This document shows positions 40,295 to 50,861 of a stretch of 64,000 nt of DNA, one piece after another (the first letter of the stretch is position 1; the number at the start of each line of letters is the position of its first letter). The stretch is from Calonectria ilicicola. Taxonomy: Eukaryota > Ascomycota > Sordariomycetes > Hypocreales > Nectriaceae. Location: positions 7,192,001-7,256,000 of the forward strand of contig CP085826.1 of the NCBI GenBank assembly GCA_020809705.1, given 5' to 3'. The position numbers and the translations under genes were made by a program. The notes beneath the pieces are model-generated. The model was not told the DNA's origin, ran no database searches, and saw nothing but the letters and a program-made list of their open reading frames with translations.

Positions 40295-42644
40295 TTACGC
40301 GAAACCCGGGTATATGGGGATCAAATCCTGAAATAAATCGCGAACAATGATATCTACATTGGTGGATTCACCAGCCTCAAAATATTCTGCAAATGAATCG
40401 TTGGCCAGAAAATCCTCAAACGGATTTTGCATGAAGCCACCCATATTCGCATCACCGTCCAGCCCGGCAGTCAGAGCTGGTATGGTGCTGCCCGAGACCA
40501 TCGTGGCGCTTGGGGTTGGGGTGGTATTCATTGCTGGCATAGTTGCGAGATTGCTCAGACGGCTCATGTTTGATTCCATTAGCCAGCGGATTGTGGCCCG
40601 GCCCAGCCTGTCTAAAATATCACGGCTCCGTTTGGCTCCGGACCAATGCTCCCCGGTCGCACTCAGCACACTTAGAGCGATGCTGAGGTCACCCATGAGC
40701 ACGTCAACCTCTGTTTTGCGTGCAATTTCTGGGACGACTTTGATGCAAAATAGCATAGTTATGGTACTCAATACCAGAGAATGGAACGTAATCCAACTGT
40801 GCACAAGAAGATTCGACCGATATAAGGTGTCGAAGAGCCTCAGGCTTTCGCAGGCACTCCTATGACATCGTATGAGTGCGTCCGCCGAAGGCTTGGGAAT
40901 CGCAGGGCTCGGGCGTAGTAATAGCATTATCAAGCCATGGTAGCGCATTTGGCAAGTTATCCGGTGATATTGGTCAAATGGATCATCAGCTGACCCTGGA
41001 ATCTGGGCTGCCCATTCGTCGAGCTGGCTTATAATGGACGCCTGCCATGCATATATGTCTCTAACGGGCGGATATGCGTAGCTCGGTGCATCTCTGTTGA
41101 TGCTATTTGCGACATATTTGATTTCGGAATTTATTTTGGCGGCCCTAAACAGATGCATGGCAAACTGCATCTCCTTCGATCTGGGATGCGGGATGATTTG
41201 CGAGGCCCTATCAAGTACTAAATCTTGGTCGCTTAGACCTTCTGGCATCTGTCTTGATCAGTATCGCAACCTCAGTAGTTTAGATAAGGACTTACACGAA
41301 GTTCACACGCTTCGTCTCGTATTCCAATCGGGCGGCCCATCATGGTAGCGATGACGCGATCAAAAGTGAAAATGACCCAGAAGATCCGTGTTCTCATCTC
41401 TTGTTCCAATAGAGATATCCCGGATCGAGTGTTGATATCTCGCTGTAAACCGAGATCCAGTACTGCTGCTAGGCAGTGATAATTTAGATACCATGCATTT
41501 AGCCGAACGTAGGGATTGTGAATAGTGAAGATAAGCAGGAGGAGCAAGCATTGAACGCCCTGTATTGAGTTTTCAAGATTGAGCTTTTCAAAATGCTTTA
41601 GCGCTGATAAGCAATAAGATTCTCCAGGAATTCGGGCTTTAAGACGGGCGGAGAGAATCATGGCACCAAGCGCCAGAACCATAAATACTTGGAAGCCAAC
41701 TACGGGCTCCATTTCATCCTGGGAGTATGCTTGTTCCAGCATTTTGCGAAATGTAGGCTCGTGCAAGATGGGATATTGAAGATGTATCACGTCAAAGTAG
41801 GCATCGTATAGCTGCTTAGCCATCTCTCTGGATGGTAGAGGGAGAGGCGCTTGGATGGCTTCGACTAATTGTGTTGGGAATGGGGCATCACGATTTGATC
41901 TTGCGGCTCCGTCATCGAGCCGCAGAACCGAGTCTAACATCACTCGAGCGAGGAAGTAGCCACTTGACGGACCAATATACCGCGGGTCTTGATTCGTGAC
42001 CAACGATACTAGACCGATCTCATGCGTTAGAGCTCCAGCCTCGCCGGCTTGAGGTCCAGGGCCTGATCGGGTAGGCGGTAAAGGAGTCCCAGACAGGGTA
42101 GTACTGATCCCCGCAGGCTGGTCCTGTGTTCGAGTGGATGAGGGCGAACATTGTGTTAGATTTAGGCTGGTATCCGCGATCTCGTCGAATTGACTCAACG
42201 CGGCATCAGTCGGCTCCTGAGACAGATCGACGTCTGGGCATCTTGTGCGAACAATGGATTCCAACCATGATATCCGGCGCTTTAGGTTTACAATGTACCT
42301 GACCTCACTGTCAGCATAGCATCAATTGGATCACCTAGGTGCAACATACTCTCTTGGTAGGTCTCGCAAGCGCGCGCTCTCGCCGTCGGTACAAGTAGCG
42401 CCAGCGTTGCGACAGTTCTTACAAGACGGGAGCTCTCCGTCGCACTTTGAGGGCAGTCAGTACGCGACCATTGGCCTCGAGATCCAATCAGATATTGATC
42501 CGATTGGAGTAGGATGCAGCACGTTACCTTGATCTTGCGGCGCTGACAGCGCAGACACGCGAGGCGGAGGCGCGGATTCTTCCGGCTCTGTTGGGCATCG
42601 CGAGCCCGGGCGCGGGAAATCTCCATGGACTCGCTATCAGCCAT
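40295..42644 (-). CDS. Zn2Cys6 transcription factor with fungal-specific TF domain
   Basis: There are four exons on the - strand (42528-42644, 42350-42444, 41296-42298, 40295-41248) with introns of 83, 51 and 47 nt, giving 722 residues. Splicing restores the binuclear zinc cluster: Cys30-x2-Cys33-x6-Cys40-x6-Cys47-x2-Cys50-x6-Cys57, followed by a linker and a short coiled coil (NLKRRISWLESIV). The middle carries the fungal-specific regulatory domain, with FDVIHLQYPILHEPTF and later RIFWVIFTFDRVIATMMGRP. It is divergent from the Ldh-family gene (419 bp) and converges on the dehydratase with 40 bp between stops. The likely role is pathway-specific activator of the neighbouring metabolic genes. 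Confidence 0.93.
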
Positions 42645-43063
42645 TGTTTGAGTTCGTGCGCCGCCTCGCCTCGAAGTTCCCCATCAATTGAATGGAGTCG
42701 CAAAATGTGGAGGCGGGGACGGATCATGGGAATAGAAAAGGGCCCTGGTTCGATGCGACCGGAAATCCGCCGTGTCCAGAGCGGGGAAACTCCGCGTGCA
42801 GACCACACCATCCATACAAACAAGAGCCACGTATTTTTAGAGGAGCCATTGTTGCACTGACGAATGAGCCGTCATCTCGGGATACACCTCAAAAATAATC
42901 GGCTTAAAACCAGAAACATTCGGTATAAGCCCGATTAATTGCTTATTTAATGAGTTCTGAATCTACTCTGGAAGGGCAGAATCACATCATTTGACTCTTC
43001 ACAGCATCCACCCCTCAATTCCTTGGCATCAACAACAACTACCCCACTATTCCCAAAGCAACC
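42645..43063. promoter_or_regulatory. Divergent regulator/dehydrogenase promoter
   Basis: This is a 419-bp shared upstream region. AATCGGCTTA (42897-42906) and TAAGCCCGATT (42926-42936) form an imperfect inverted repeat with CGG and CCG arms, and a further CGG lies at 42921. This is a candidate site for the zinc-cluster protein encoded to the left, which would allow autoregulation together with control of the dehydrogenase. Confidence 0.3.
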
Positions 43064-44143
43064 ATGGCCGACGCCCAGGAAGAACAACAGCAGCGATTCC
43101 CTGTTGCCGCCTCAGAGGCTCGGCGGTTTGTGGAGGATATCCTCAAGGCCAATGGTGTGCCCGCCGACAACGCCGCCATTGTGGCGCGTTGTCTGATTGC
43201 GGCAGATCTCCGTGGCGTGGATACTCACGGAATGAACCGCATCCCCTCGTACATGGAACGAGTCCGCCAAGGTGTTCTCAATCCCACCGCTTCGCCAGTT
43301 GTGAAGCAAGTCACGCCTGTTGTTGCCCAAGTTGATGGCCAAAATGGGTTTGGCTTTCTGGCAGCCCATGCGGGCATGGCTGCAGCCATAGAGTCGGCAA
43401 AGGTCTACGGCATTGGCATGGCTAGCATCAAGCACTCTAACCATTTTGGCATGTCCGCCTGGATTGTGCAGCAAGCCCTGGACGCCGATCTCATGAGCTT
43501 GGTCTTTACCAACTCCAGCCCTGCTATGCCTGCTTGGGGAGCCCGCGAAAAGCTGATTGGTGTGTCTCCCCTCGCTTGCGGCGCCCCGGGCCGAGCACCA
43601 AGTTCCAACTTCATCCTCGACATGGCCCCATCGGTGGCTGCACGTGGCAAGATCTATAAGGCCAAGCGCCGAGATGAAAAGATCCCTCTAGACTGGGCTC
43701 TTGATAAGGAGGGTCGGCCTACTGATGACCCAGCTGCTGCGCTAGAAGGCGTCATGCTGCCAATGGGAGGGCCCAAGGGCTCCGCGCTAGCCATCATGAT
43801 GGATGTATTCTCTGGAGTGCTCTCAGGTTCTGCATTTGCCGGCAATGTCGTCGGTCCATACCACCCAACAAAGGCTTCCGATGTTGGACATTTCTTGGTG
43901 GCTATCAAGCCAGATCTATTCATGGACTTGGATGAGTTCCGAGACAGAATGCAGTATCTTTATGAACGTGTTGTTGGGTCAGAGCCTGCTGCCGGGGTGG
44001 AGCGCGTCTACTTCCCTGGTGAGCGGGAACAGCTCGAGCAGGCTGAACGAGAAAAGAGTGGAATTCCTCTCGTACAGGCTGAGATTGATGCATTGAATGA
44101 AGAAGCCAAAAAAGTGTCGGTGGCTCCGATGTCTGTTGCTTAA
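43064..44143 (+). CDS. Malate/L-lactate dehydrogenase family oxidoreductase (Ldh_2)
   Basis: The 359-residue, intronless protein belongs to the NAD(P)-dependent family that includes YlbC-type malate/lactate dehydrogenases, ureidoglycolate dehydrogenase and 2,3-diketogulonate reductase, which is distinct from Rossmann-type LDH. Signatures are DLRGVDTHGMNRI (48-60), the catalytic-site KHSNHFGMS (123-131), TNSSPAMP and GGPKGSALAIMMD. The C-terminus ends in an acidic helix with NEEAKK. It interconverts a 2-hydroxy acid and a 2-keto acid; next to an IlvD dehydratase and an SDR it may handle a keto-acid product. It carries no targeting signal I can see. A copy of its last 60-75 bp recurs at about 50,344-50,420. 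Confidence 0.92.
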   Translation: MADAQEEQQQRFPVAASEARRFVEDILKANGVPADNAAIVARCLIAADLRGVDTHGMNRIPSYMERVRQGVLNPTASPVVKQVTPVVAQVDGQNGFGFLAAHAGMAAAIESAKVYGIGMASIKHSNHFGMSAWIVQQALDADLMSLVFTNSSPAMPAWGAREKLIGVSPLACGAPGRAPSSNFILDMAPSVAARGKIYKAKRRDEKIPLDWALDKEGRPTDDPAAALEGVMLPMGGPKGSALAIMMDVFSGVLSGSAFAGNVVGPYHPTKASDVGHFLVAIKPDLFMDLDEFRDRMQYLYERVVGSEPAAGVERVYFPGEREQLEQAEREKSGIPLVQAEIDALNEEAKKVSVAPMSVA

Positions 44144-44919
44144 TATCTTTAATTTCCGTTAATAGCTTTAATCAGAAGAAGTTCTTACGAAGTTTTTGTG
44201 CTATAGAATCCACCTCTTAAAAGATTGTGCCCTGTAACTTCCTAACCTCTGGCAGCATGGAACTCAACTGCCTGGAGATATTAATCTGATAATAAAGAAA
44301 AGAAAATAAATAAGTAAATAATAATAAATATTATATATAAATTACTTATTTACTTTATTTATATAATATTTATTTATTTATGGTTTCTGTTGGTGACACA
44401 ATCTGTGTCACATGACCTTGGCTACAGCAAACAGCAAACAGACTTCAAGCTTGTCTGAGAGCTTCAGCAAATTCCCCGGGCTCCATGACTCCAACTGGGC
44501 TCAGCCGTACGGGTTCTTATTCCTATATTGGCAGTGACTATAAAGGTTAGAAGGAAGAAGGTTTAAAAAAAAACCTTTCCTCTCAAACATAGATGACTCC
44601 GCACCTTGTTGTCTTTCGGGTAATTACAAAGGGCCTGATTGCCCGCGAAGACGGAAGAAAATTTCTTGTTCATCTATAGTCGCGCCGGTAATTCTCAACA
44701 CACACGAAAAAAATAACACTACTAATGGCTATTTCCATCGACGTCACCTAGACATTAATTGGATCCTTTAGAAGCCTTACCGCAGCTGACGGTGAACTGA
44801 TTGGACCACGCAGCAAGATCAAGAGCACACCCCAAGACTTCTATGAGCTTCATTGTCCTCACCGTTACATTCATAACGAGAGGCTCTATTTATCCCCAAT
44901 CCCATCAACCCAGATAATC
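44144..44919. other. Intergenic with AT-rich palindrome
   Basis: An AT-only stretch at about 44290-44382 has inverted symmetry around TATATATAAATTACTTATTT, with AATAAATAAGTAAATAA on the left and TTATTTACTTTATTTAT on the right, so it could fold as an imperfect hairpin. Just right of it is GTGACACA-AT-CTGTGTCAC, a shorter inverted repeat (44392-44410). No gene is visible; the right end is the promoter of the F-box-like gene. Confidence 0.5.
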
Positions 44920-46420
44920 ATGGATCCATTCACACAGTTGCCCCAGGAACTTAGGCTCCTAGTACTGGAGTCACTCTCTGTATTTCCAGAAGCCATCGCA
45001 CTTAGCCATGCATCGCCCATTATTTACAGAGAGTTTCAAGTTCATAAGGCTAGTATATGTGGGCGATATGTTAGAAGATACTTCGACGATGATCTCATCC
45101 AGGATGCCGTAGCAATCATCACTTTCCCTGAAGCTCCGGAGAAACTAGACAAGGACGATTACCAAAGAAAGGTTTTTCAACACCTTCACCAGTGGGGACG
45201 GAAGGGTATCTCTGATCCAACCAAGTCGGCTATGGGTGACAGTTCCCTAGTATTCCCGCTGCATTCCCTCTGCAATTGGGTATTACTTTATGTTGATGAT
45301 TTCCTATCCAAGGCAACCAGCGACTTTCTGCCCCGGGCTTATCGTCGCCTTCCGAATTGGTGCCCATTTTCCAAGAGGCAAACCCAGCAAGAGTTGCAAC
45401 AAGCCAAGTGTTTTGATAGGAGCATTCTAACATGGGATCAACAACGTCAGATTTTGAAATCATTTTTACGATACGAACTTCTATGCCGAATATATGGCCC
45501 TCTAGGGCGCGACATTCGGTTTGTGAAATCCAATAACCGATATTGGAGAAATATTTCTCTCGAAGCCAATAGGCTTGATACCCTGAAGTTCGATAATAAA
45601 GAACCATTTCGGTATTGGGATTGGGCTATTTTAAACAAGGTTGAAGGCACAGATACTCATTCATCCGAATTTAAATTACTTCCTTGCATTCGCGAATATA
45701 TTATCACTCTCTATGAGGCGTGCTTTGCGGACCAAATGGAGGCTGACATTCCCGAGATTACTTCGAATGTCGGTCATTCACAATTTGAAAATGCGCCATT
45801 GGCAAACCGCGATAACTTTCTCGACGAAAAAAAAAGAGGGGGAAGTGCATCAATACCTGCGGCTGTGGGAAGATAGCATATTTCACCTTCTGGCCTCCGG
45901 GGGCCTTGATATTCTCACCTCTGCTCTTACCCGTGGTATAGAAAAGAGGCATATTTTCTATCTTATTGATGACATGAACGACTTCATGCCCTACAATCAT
46001 CTTACGAATCCAAACATTTCAATCTATGGAACAAGTGCATCAACAATTCCCTTGGATTATGCAGACAGCTTTACTCGTTTGTATCGACAACGAGCCTGGC
46101 CTCTATTTGCTGGAAAGCGCCCCGGCCCTTCACTTCCAAGTGAACAAGAGTACAGCCAGATATACGGAGAAGGTGCGTATGGGGGTAGAGTCCCATGGGG
46201 ATTAAAAGGTGACGATACAAGGAACGAATCTATCTGGCACGGAGGCGGTATTTGGACCTCTAGGGGACTTGAAAATTTGAGAGGGCGATTTTGGAACATC
46301 AATCCATTCCAAGCGTTTATGGAGAAGGATGAATTTATAATTGGGCTGGATTACAGGCCAAATGCGCGCCAGCCTGGTTGGTGGGATTATGACACTCACC
46401 AATTTCACTTTGCCAATTAA
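44920..46420 (+). pseudogene. F-box-like protein gene with a frameshift at an A9 run
   Basis: The first frame (44920-45876) begins MDPFTQLPQELRLLVLESLS, an F-box-like start of a kind common in fungi, and reads well for about 303 codons. At the run of nine A (45827-45835) the coding look moves by one base into a frame that stays open to 46420, with EVHQYLRLWEDSIFHLLASG and IGLDYRPNARQPGWWDYDTH. After the run, the first frame gives only low-quality text and stops at 45876. Together the frames would cover about 497 residues. Causes could be a sequencing error in the homopolymer, a recent null mutation, or slippage during expression. No GT-AG pair nearby explains it. F-box proteins usually recruit targets to SCF ubiquitin ligases; nothing identifies a target here. 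Confidence 0.7.
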
Positions 46421-47066
46421 AGTTGAAGACAATTATGTATTAAATAAAGCCACTCGTCTCTATTACTTATTTACTCGCATTTGCGATAAGAAGTCGACTT
46501 GCCCCACTGCTCTCCCACAGGTTTTAGGCCGTAGGCGCGCCGGCGGCCGGCGGCCAACGCTAAGAGATGTGACTACCGCGCATCTTGCATAACGACCGCG
46601 GCTTCAAAGCTTCTTTTCAGATCTTGGATGAGTTTAATGGAAAGGGTTTTTGGGCAGTATGATGGTTGCGGAGCCGCAGCGACAATGTAATAGAGGCGCG
46701 GTCAGTTATTAACTGATGACATTTTAAATGCGCGAGGACATGGAACGACGGGGCCCAATTGCAATCATGGTTGATACGTGAGATCAAGTCAATGGCGCCT
46801 TGCATACTCACATGCAGCAGAGCTCTAGTGTGGGGGGCGGCTCAGGGCGGGGTTTAAACAACCTGCTTTGGCTTCCTCGCTATATTTTAGGTCTAGATGG
46901 ACGAAACTTTGTCTTGCGGGTATTTCTTCTTCTTCTCTTGTCTCTCGCGTTACTGTTTTAGAGTGTCTGGATACTTGCTTATTGAGCTGTGTTGTGGTTG
47001 AAGCACTCGGCCGCTTGTCAACCCCACCATCACCATAACCTCAGCAGTTAAGCATCGAGGTTCACC
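46421..47066. other. Intergenic, promoter of the NiCoT gene
   Basis: No gene is present. A GC-rich stretch at 46532-46560 contains overlapping GGCGCGCC/CGGCGGCC palindromes. A pyrimidine-rich tract (TTTCTTCTTCTTCTCTTGTC, about 46922) precedes the NiCoT start, as is common in fungal promoters. Confidence 0.4.
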
Positions 47067-48320
47067 ATGTCGCGATTCAACTTTTCGCGGCTGCGGGCCG
47101 TGGCCAAGCCAAAATTCCTCCATGGGATCCCCACAAACAGCTTGGTCATGATTATCGCCCTCATCGCCATCAACCTCCTGGTCTGGGCGGTTGTCGCCGT
47201 TGTGCTACATTTTCACCCCGCACTCATCTCCCCCGCAGCACTATCTTACACGCTGGGCATGCGACACGCCCTCGACGCCGACCACATCTCTGCCATTGAT
47301 TTGATGACCAGACGTCTGATTGCATCGGGGCAGAGGCCAGCTACCGTGGGGACCTATTTCTCCCTCGGGCACAGTACTATTGTCATCGTCACCTGCATCG
47401 TTGTCGCGGCTACGAGTGGTGCGCTGCGGGACCGCTTCGATAATTTTAGCCATGTCGGAAACATTATCGGCACTAGCGTCAGTGCCGCTTTCCTCATAAT
47501 CCTCTGCATCGGAAACGGCTGGGTGCTATACAAATTAGTCCAGCGACTCAAGGAAGTTCTAGCCGAGCAGCGGCAGCGGCGCTTGGATGGCGATGACGAG
47601 GGCGTAGAAACTCAGGACCAATTTGCTCTTGAAGGAGCGGGTTTTCTTGCGAGAGTGTTTAAGCGCCTATTTCGCATAATCGACCGACCCTGGAAGATGT
47701 ATCCTTTGGGCGTTGTTTTTGGACTGGGTTTCGATACCAGTTCCGAGATTGCTATTCTGGGCATTGCAAGCATCCAAGCAGTTCAAGGCACAAGCATCTG
47801 GCTAATTTTAATATTTCCTATTCTGTTCACTGGTAAGAGCATTCGGTACCATAAAATATTTAACCGATGAGCTGTTCGCTAATAACTCGTAGCCGGAATG
47901 TGCCTTCTAGATACCACCGACGGCGCTCTAATGATGGCGCTGTATACGTCCAAGGCGTTCGCGCGGGATACTGTGGCAATTTTGTACTACTCAATTGTCC
48001 TGACTGGCATTACAGTATTTGTTGCAGCCTTTATTGGAATTATCCAGCTCCTATCCCTAATCCAGAATGTGGCCGACCCAAAGGGTCGCTTTTGGGATGG
48101 CGTATCCGCTGTTGGGGATCATTTCGACATTATTGGCGGCAGCATTTGCGGCGTTTTCGTTGTTGTTGGACTCGCATCTGTCATCGTTTATAGACCATGG
48201 AGGAGACGCATTGAGAGAATGAATGAGCCTTTGATAGTTGCTGCCGATGACAGCCAACGAGACGATGGCGGCCCTCCAACGCCTGCTTCTGCGGGTGAGC
48301 CTACAAGGACAGAGGTATAG
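47067..48320 (+). CDS. Nickel/cobalt transporter (NiCoT family)
   Basis: There are two exons (47067-47832 and 47893-48320) with a 60-nt intron, giving 397 residues. The family signature HAxDADH is present as RHALDADHISAID (66-78), with His67, Asp72 and His73 forming the metal-selectivity motif. LGFDTSSEIAILGI and GMCLLDTTDGALMMALY are the further NiCoT blocks, and the intron falls just before the latter. Seven or eight membrane segments can be seen, with a charged cytosolic loop around residues 170-200 (EQRQRRLDGDDEGV). It should import Ni2+ (or Co2+) at the plasma membrane; in fungi nickel serves mainly urease. The C-terminal tail is polar and Pro/Thr-rich. Confidence 0.93.
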
Positions 48321-48379
48321 AATCTAAACTGCATTGTTATATTTATTTTCTATAGAATATATCTGCACGGCATTTTTAA

Positions 48380-48843
48380 TCACAACTTCTGGATCGGTGC
48401 GAAATTCCACATGCATTCGTCCTCAGGTGCCACCTCAAAGTCATATCTTGTCACATCCTCCGCAAATGGCCACAAGTATTGGCTTGTTACCCTGAATTCC
48501 CGAATTAGTTTTGATAGAATTGGTTCCTAGATATTTCTACAAACCTGTGATGCTCCGTGCTGGCTTGATACTCAGCTAATGCGGCTGCGTCTGGGTGGAA
48601 GCTCAAAAGCGCCACTTGGTATCCTTTGCTTCGAGCAATTGGGTCTGTGATGGACGGTCCTCCGACGACCAAACGCTGCTCCTTTACACAGGATAACGAT
48701 TTAAGAGTCTTAAGTTCTTTGGCGAATGTCTCCCTATGAGATTGGGGGACGTCCTCTCGGAACTTGAATAGGACTGCGACACAGATGAGCTTTAAACAAT
48801 AATTGCCTCTCAAGAATCACTCACCAATATGAACGACAGTCAT
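48380..48843 (-). CDS. Dabb (stress-responsive A/B barrel) protein
   Basis: There are three exons on the - strand (48825-48843, 48545-48773, 48380-48491) with introns of 51 and 53 nt, giving 119 residues. Splicing yields MTVVHIVLFKFREDVP at the start, PDAAALAEYQASTEHHR in the middle and SQYLWPFAEDVTRYDFE near the end. These are the hallmark parts of single Dabb domains, including the His residues of HIV and EHHR. The first exon is only 19 nt. Dabb proteins form small dimeric alpha-beta barrels; roles range from stress response to polyketide cyclisation and aldehyde or acid detoxification, and none is indicated by the neighbours. Confidence 0.9.
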
Positions 48844-49923
48844 GATGAAATTTTTTCTTTGACCTTTTTGATCAATTTTAAGCCGCATGATTCTTTTCGG
48901 GAATATGCTATTTAAGCGTGAGCTGTGTCATAGGTGATTTGTACGTGCGCGGAGAAAATCCGTGGGTGGCGACTAGCCTGGTCCTGGCGCTGCGGCCTTT
49001 CTCCGTGGGAGGTTATCATGACAACCACGATCAATGGGTCTCCATACTGAAGCGAAATCATTAGACCCACCAGCAGATGAATTGAGAGTCGGATTACGAG
49101 CCGGCTTCAAGAAAAATGACGGATGATTTCCGTCTCCCCCAATTCCAACCCTGAGCCTTATCCAGAAACCGGACATTAAACGATGGAGTGTTCTATTGAT
49201 GCATGATATAGCATGCCGAGGAAAGGCATGGTTATCCCCTTCTAATGTTATTCAGGTAGAGAGCCCTTACTTAGAGGTCTTGTCTGTAGGGTAACTAGAT
49301 GATCTATCGAACCGTATCTGCCACTCCCTGCAATTGACTGATTGAGTAAATAATTACACGAGTAGAACCTGTCATAATTAATATCTTTAGCTTGCGATAT
49401 GTTTATAAGCTGAAATTTCAAATTCAATGGTTTTAATAATTAGTACCTGCTGATATTACAATCTTGGAGGTGTACTTTGGTGTTGACTCAATCGCATCCC
49501 CTTGAATTGTCTGTTTGTACCTTCTTAGCTGCTTGCAAGAGTCCGGATTACGAAAAGGCCCGTTGAAGGGAAACCCCGACAGCCCAACGTTTCTCTACAT
49601 TGCTGGAATGATACGTGAAGGGTGGTCACGTGGATAAATGACCTTAATATGAACGCGTAGCCAGCTGGCTTGGAAAAAACAACACGAACAACATGAACCA
49701 CACAGCAGCTGGTATCTTTATGTGACTGTAACTGTGGTCTATACGAAAGACCGAGATCTACCCACAGTTTGCTTCTTGACTATCATCTCCAAGCATTCGT
49801 CCGGTCAGTGTATGCGACACAGTAACGATTCATTAGCCTCGTATAAATTGAGTATTCGCTGAGATTTTTTTTCCATCATATTAATTGTACGTCCATTAAT
49901 ATTTGCTACACTCACTTCTCAAG
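48844..49923. other. 1.1-kb intergenic region, no gene seen
   Basis: Only short frames occur (for example - 48973-49176) and none is gene-like. No RNA gene or repeat could be supported. Confidence 0.45.
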
Positions 49924-49949
49924 ATGGCTAATAATTGGGATCAAGCAAT

Positions 49950-50351
49950 ATGGAATACCGAAACCGCGTCGCCACCCTCACCGTACCGATCCTTGAAGAC
50001 CATGTGACCCGCCGGGAGTACCGCCGCGAGCACACGACTAAACGGAACGAATTTCTCGAGAGATGCGCTCGCCAGTGGAACCAGGGGGGACTCCCGTGGC
50101 TCTGCAGGAACGTCACTACGACGTTCAGTGCTTTCGCGGAGGCCCATAAGTGGCAGTACTAGATGTACGAGAATGCCAGCAACCGCCTCAGGCCCCTCTT
50201 TGGGAAATTTCTTTTCTCCGTTGAGGACATGGGGGGCCCCAAGTGGAAAGCCGATTGCCAAAGGATTCGGGGGGATCCTGGCCGGGGCTTTGTCCAGCAG
50301 TTCGATCTCGAAATATTTCGAGATCACCTGATCGACCTGGCGGAGATTTGA
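49950..50351 (+). pseudogene. Unidentified reading frame interrupted by an in-frame TAG
   Basis: From ATG 49950 the + frame reads MEYRNRVATLTVPILEDHV and on to AEAHKWQY, then TAG (50160-50162), and continues in the same frame with MYENASNRLRPLFGKFLFSV to a TGA at 50349-50351. Third codon positions are strongly G/C on both sides of the TAG, so this is probably one gene of about 133 residues with a stop in it. I do not recognise the family. The - strand is also open for 150 codons here (49941-50393), but its codon use is less convincing. The frame runs directly into the dehydrogenase-gene fragment described next, so the locus is a chimera. Confidence 0.4.
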
Positions 50352-50420
50352 TGCTTTGAATGAAGAAACTAAAAAGATGTCGATGGCACTCATGACTGTT
50401 GCTTAATACTCTTAAAGTTC
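50344..50420 (+). pseudogene. Duplicated 3' end of the Ldh_2 gene
   Basis: This stretch aligns with the last codons and stop region of the gene at 43064-44143: GAGATTTGATGCTTTGAATG against GAGATTGATGCATTGAATG, then AAGAAACTAAAAA against AAGAAGCCAAAAA, and TGTTGCTTAATA in both. One inserted T shifts the frame. Similarity continues a few bases into the 3' UTR and is lost upstream of GAGATT. It is a same-orientation copy some 6.2 kb away and cannot encode a protein. Confidence 0.75.
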
Positions 50421-50784
50421 TGTAAATGCCTCGACGTGTCATCTCAGCACCATTGTGCAAGGCAGTCGCCCTAAATAGCACCCGTACAGCCATAAATGAT
50501 ACGCGGATTACTTTAAATGTCATCAACAAGGCGAATAATAGGATATGAGCCAATCAATGGCGCAAAAAGTCAGCCACCCGCCCTACATGATGCCCGCCTT
50601 GATGCCCACCTATCACTGCCCGCCGATCTGCTCTCCACTTGTCCGACGACAGCGATCATATCCCAAGGTTAAATAACGTAGATCGCCCCGCTGATAAAAT
50701 ACGAGACTTTGATTCTCAACTATCTACATTCAAACCCTACACCCGCCAGTCCAAACCGGCCTGCAGTTCCAAATTCTTGTCGCT
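50421..50784. other. Intergenic, no gene seen
   Basis: No open frame or repeat of note occurs. The right half may be the promoter of a 5' exon of the zinc-finger gene. Confidence 0.35.
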
Positions 50785-50861
50785 ATGATGGACTACAATA
50801 ACTTCAGTTCCAATGACCCAATTACACTTGAAAATACAGCCATGGACCTTCTCTTACTGAG
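50785..50861 (+). CDS. Possible 5' exon of the C2H2 gene
   Basis: ATG 50785 opens a 25-codon frame (MMDYNNFSSNDPITLENTAM...) ending at a GTAGGC donor. It has the length and polar composition of a first exon and lies on the same strand as the zinc-finger exon. Joining it directly would need an intron of about 620 nt, which is long for this genome, and the phase does not fit, so a middle exon would be required. It may be unrelated. Confidence 0.25.

Noticed and set aside
42740..42760. Box-B-like GGTTCGATGC
   Set aside because: No box A upstream and no acceptor stem; it is in the promoter of the regulator gene.
49941..50393. 150-codon - strand frame over the chimeric locus
   Set aside because: Third-position bias favours the + strand frame, and the - frame runs through the duplicated dehydrogenase tail.
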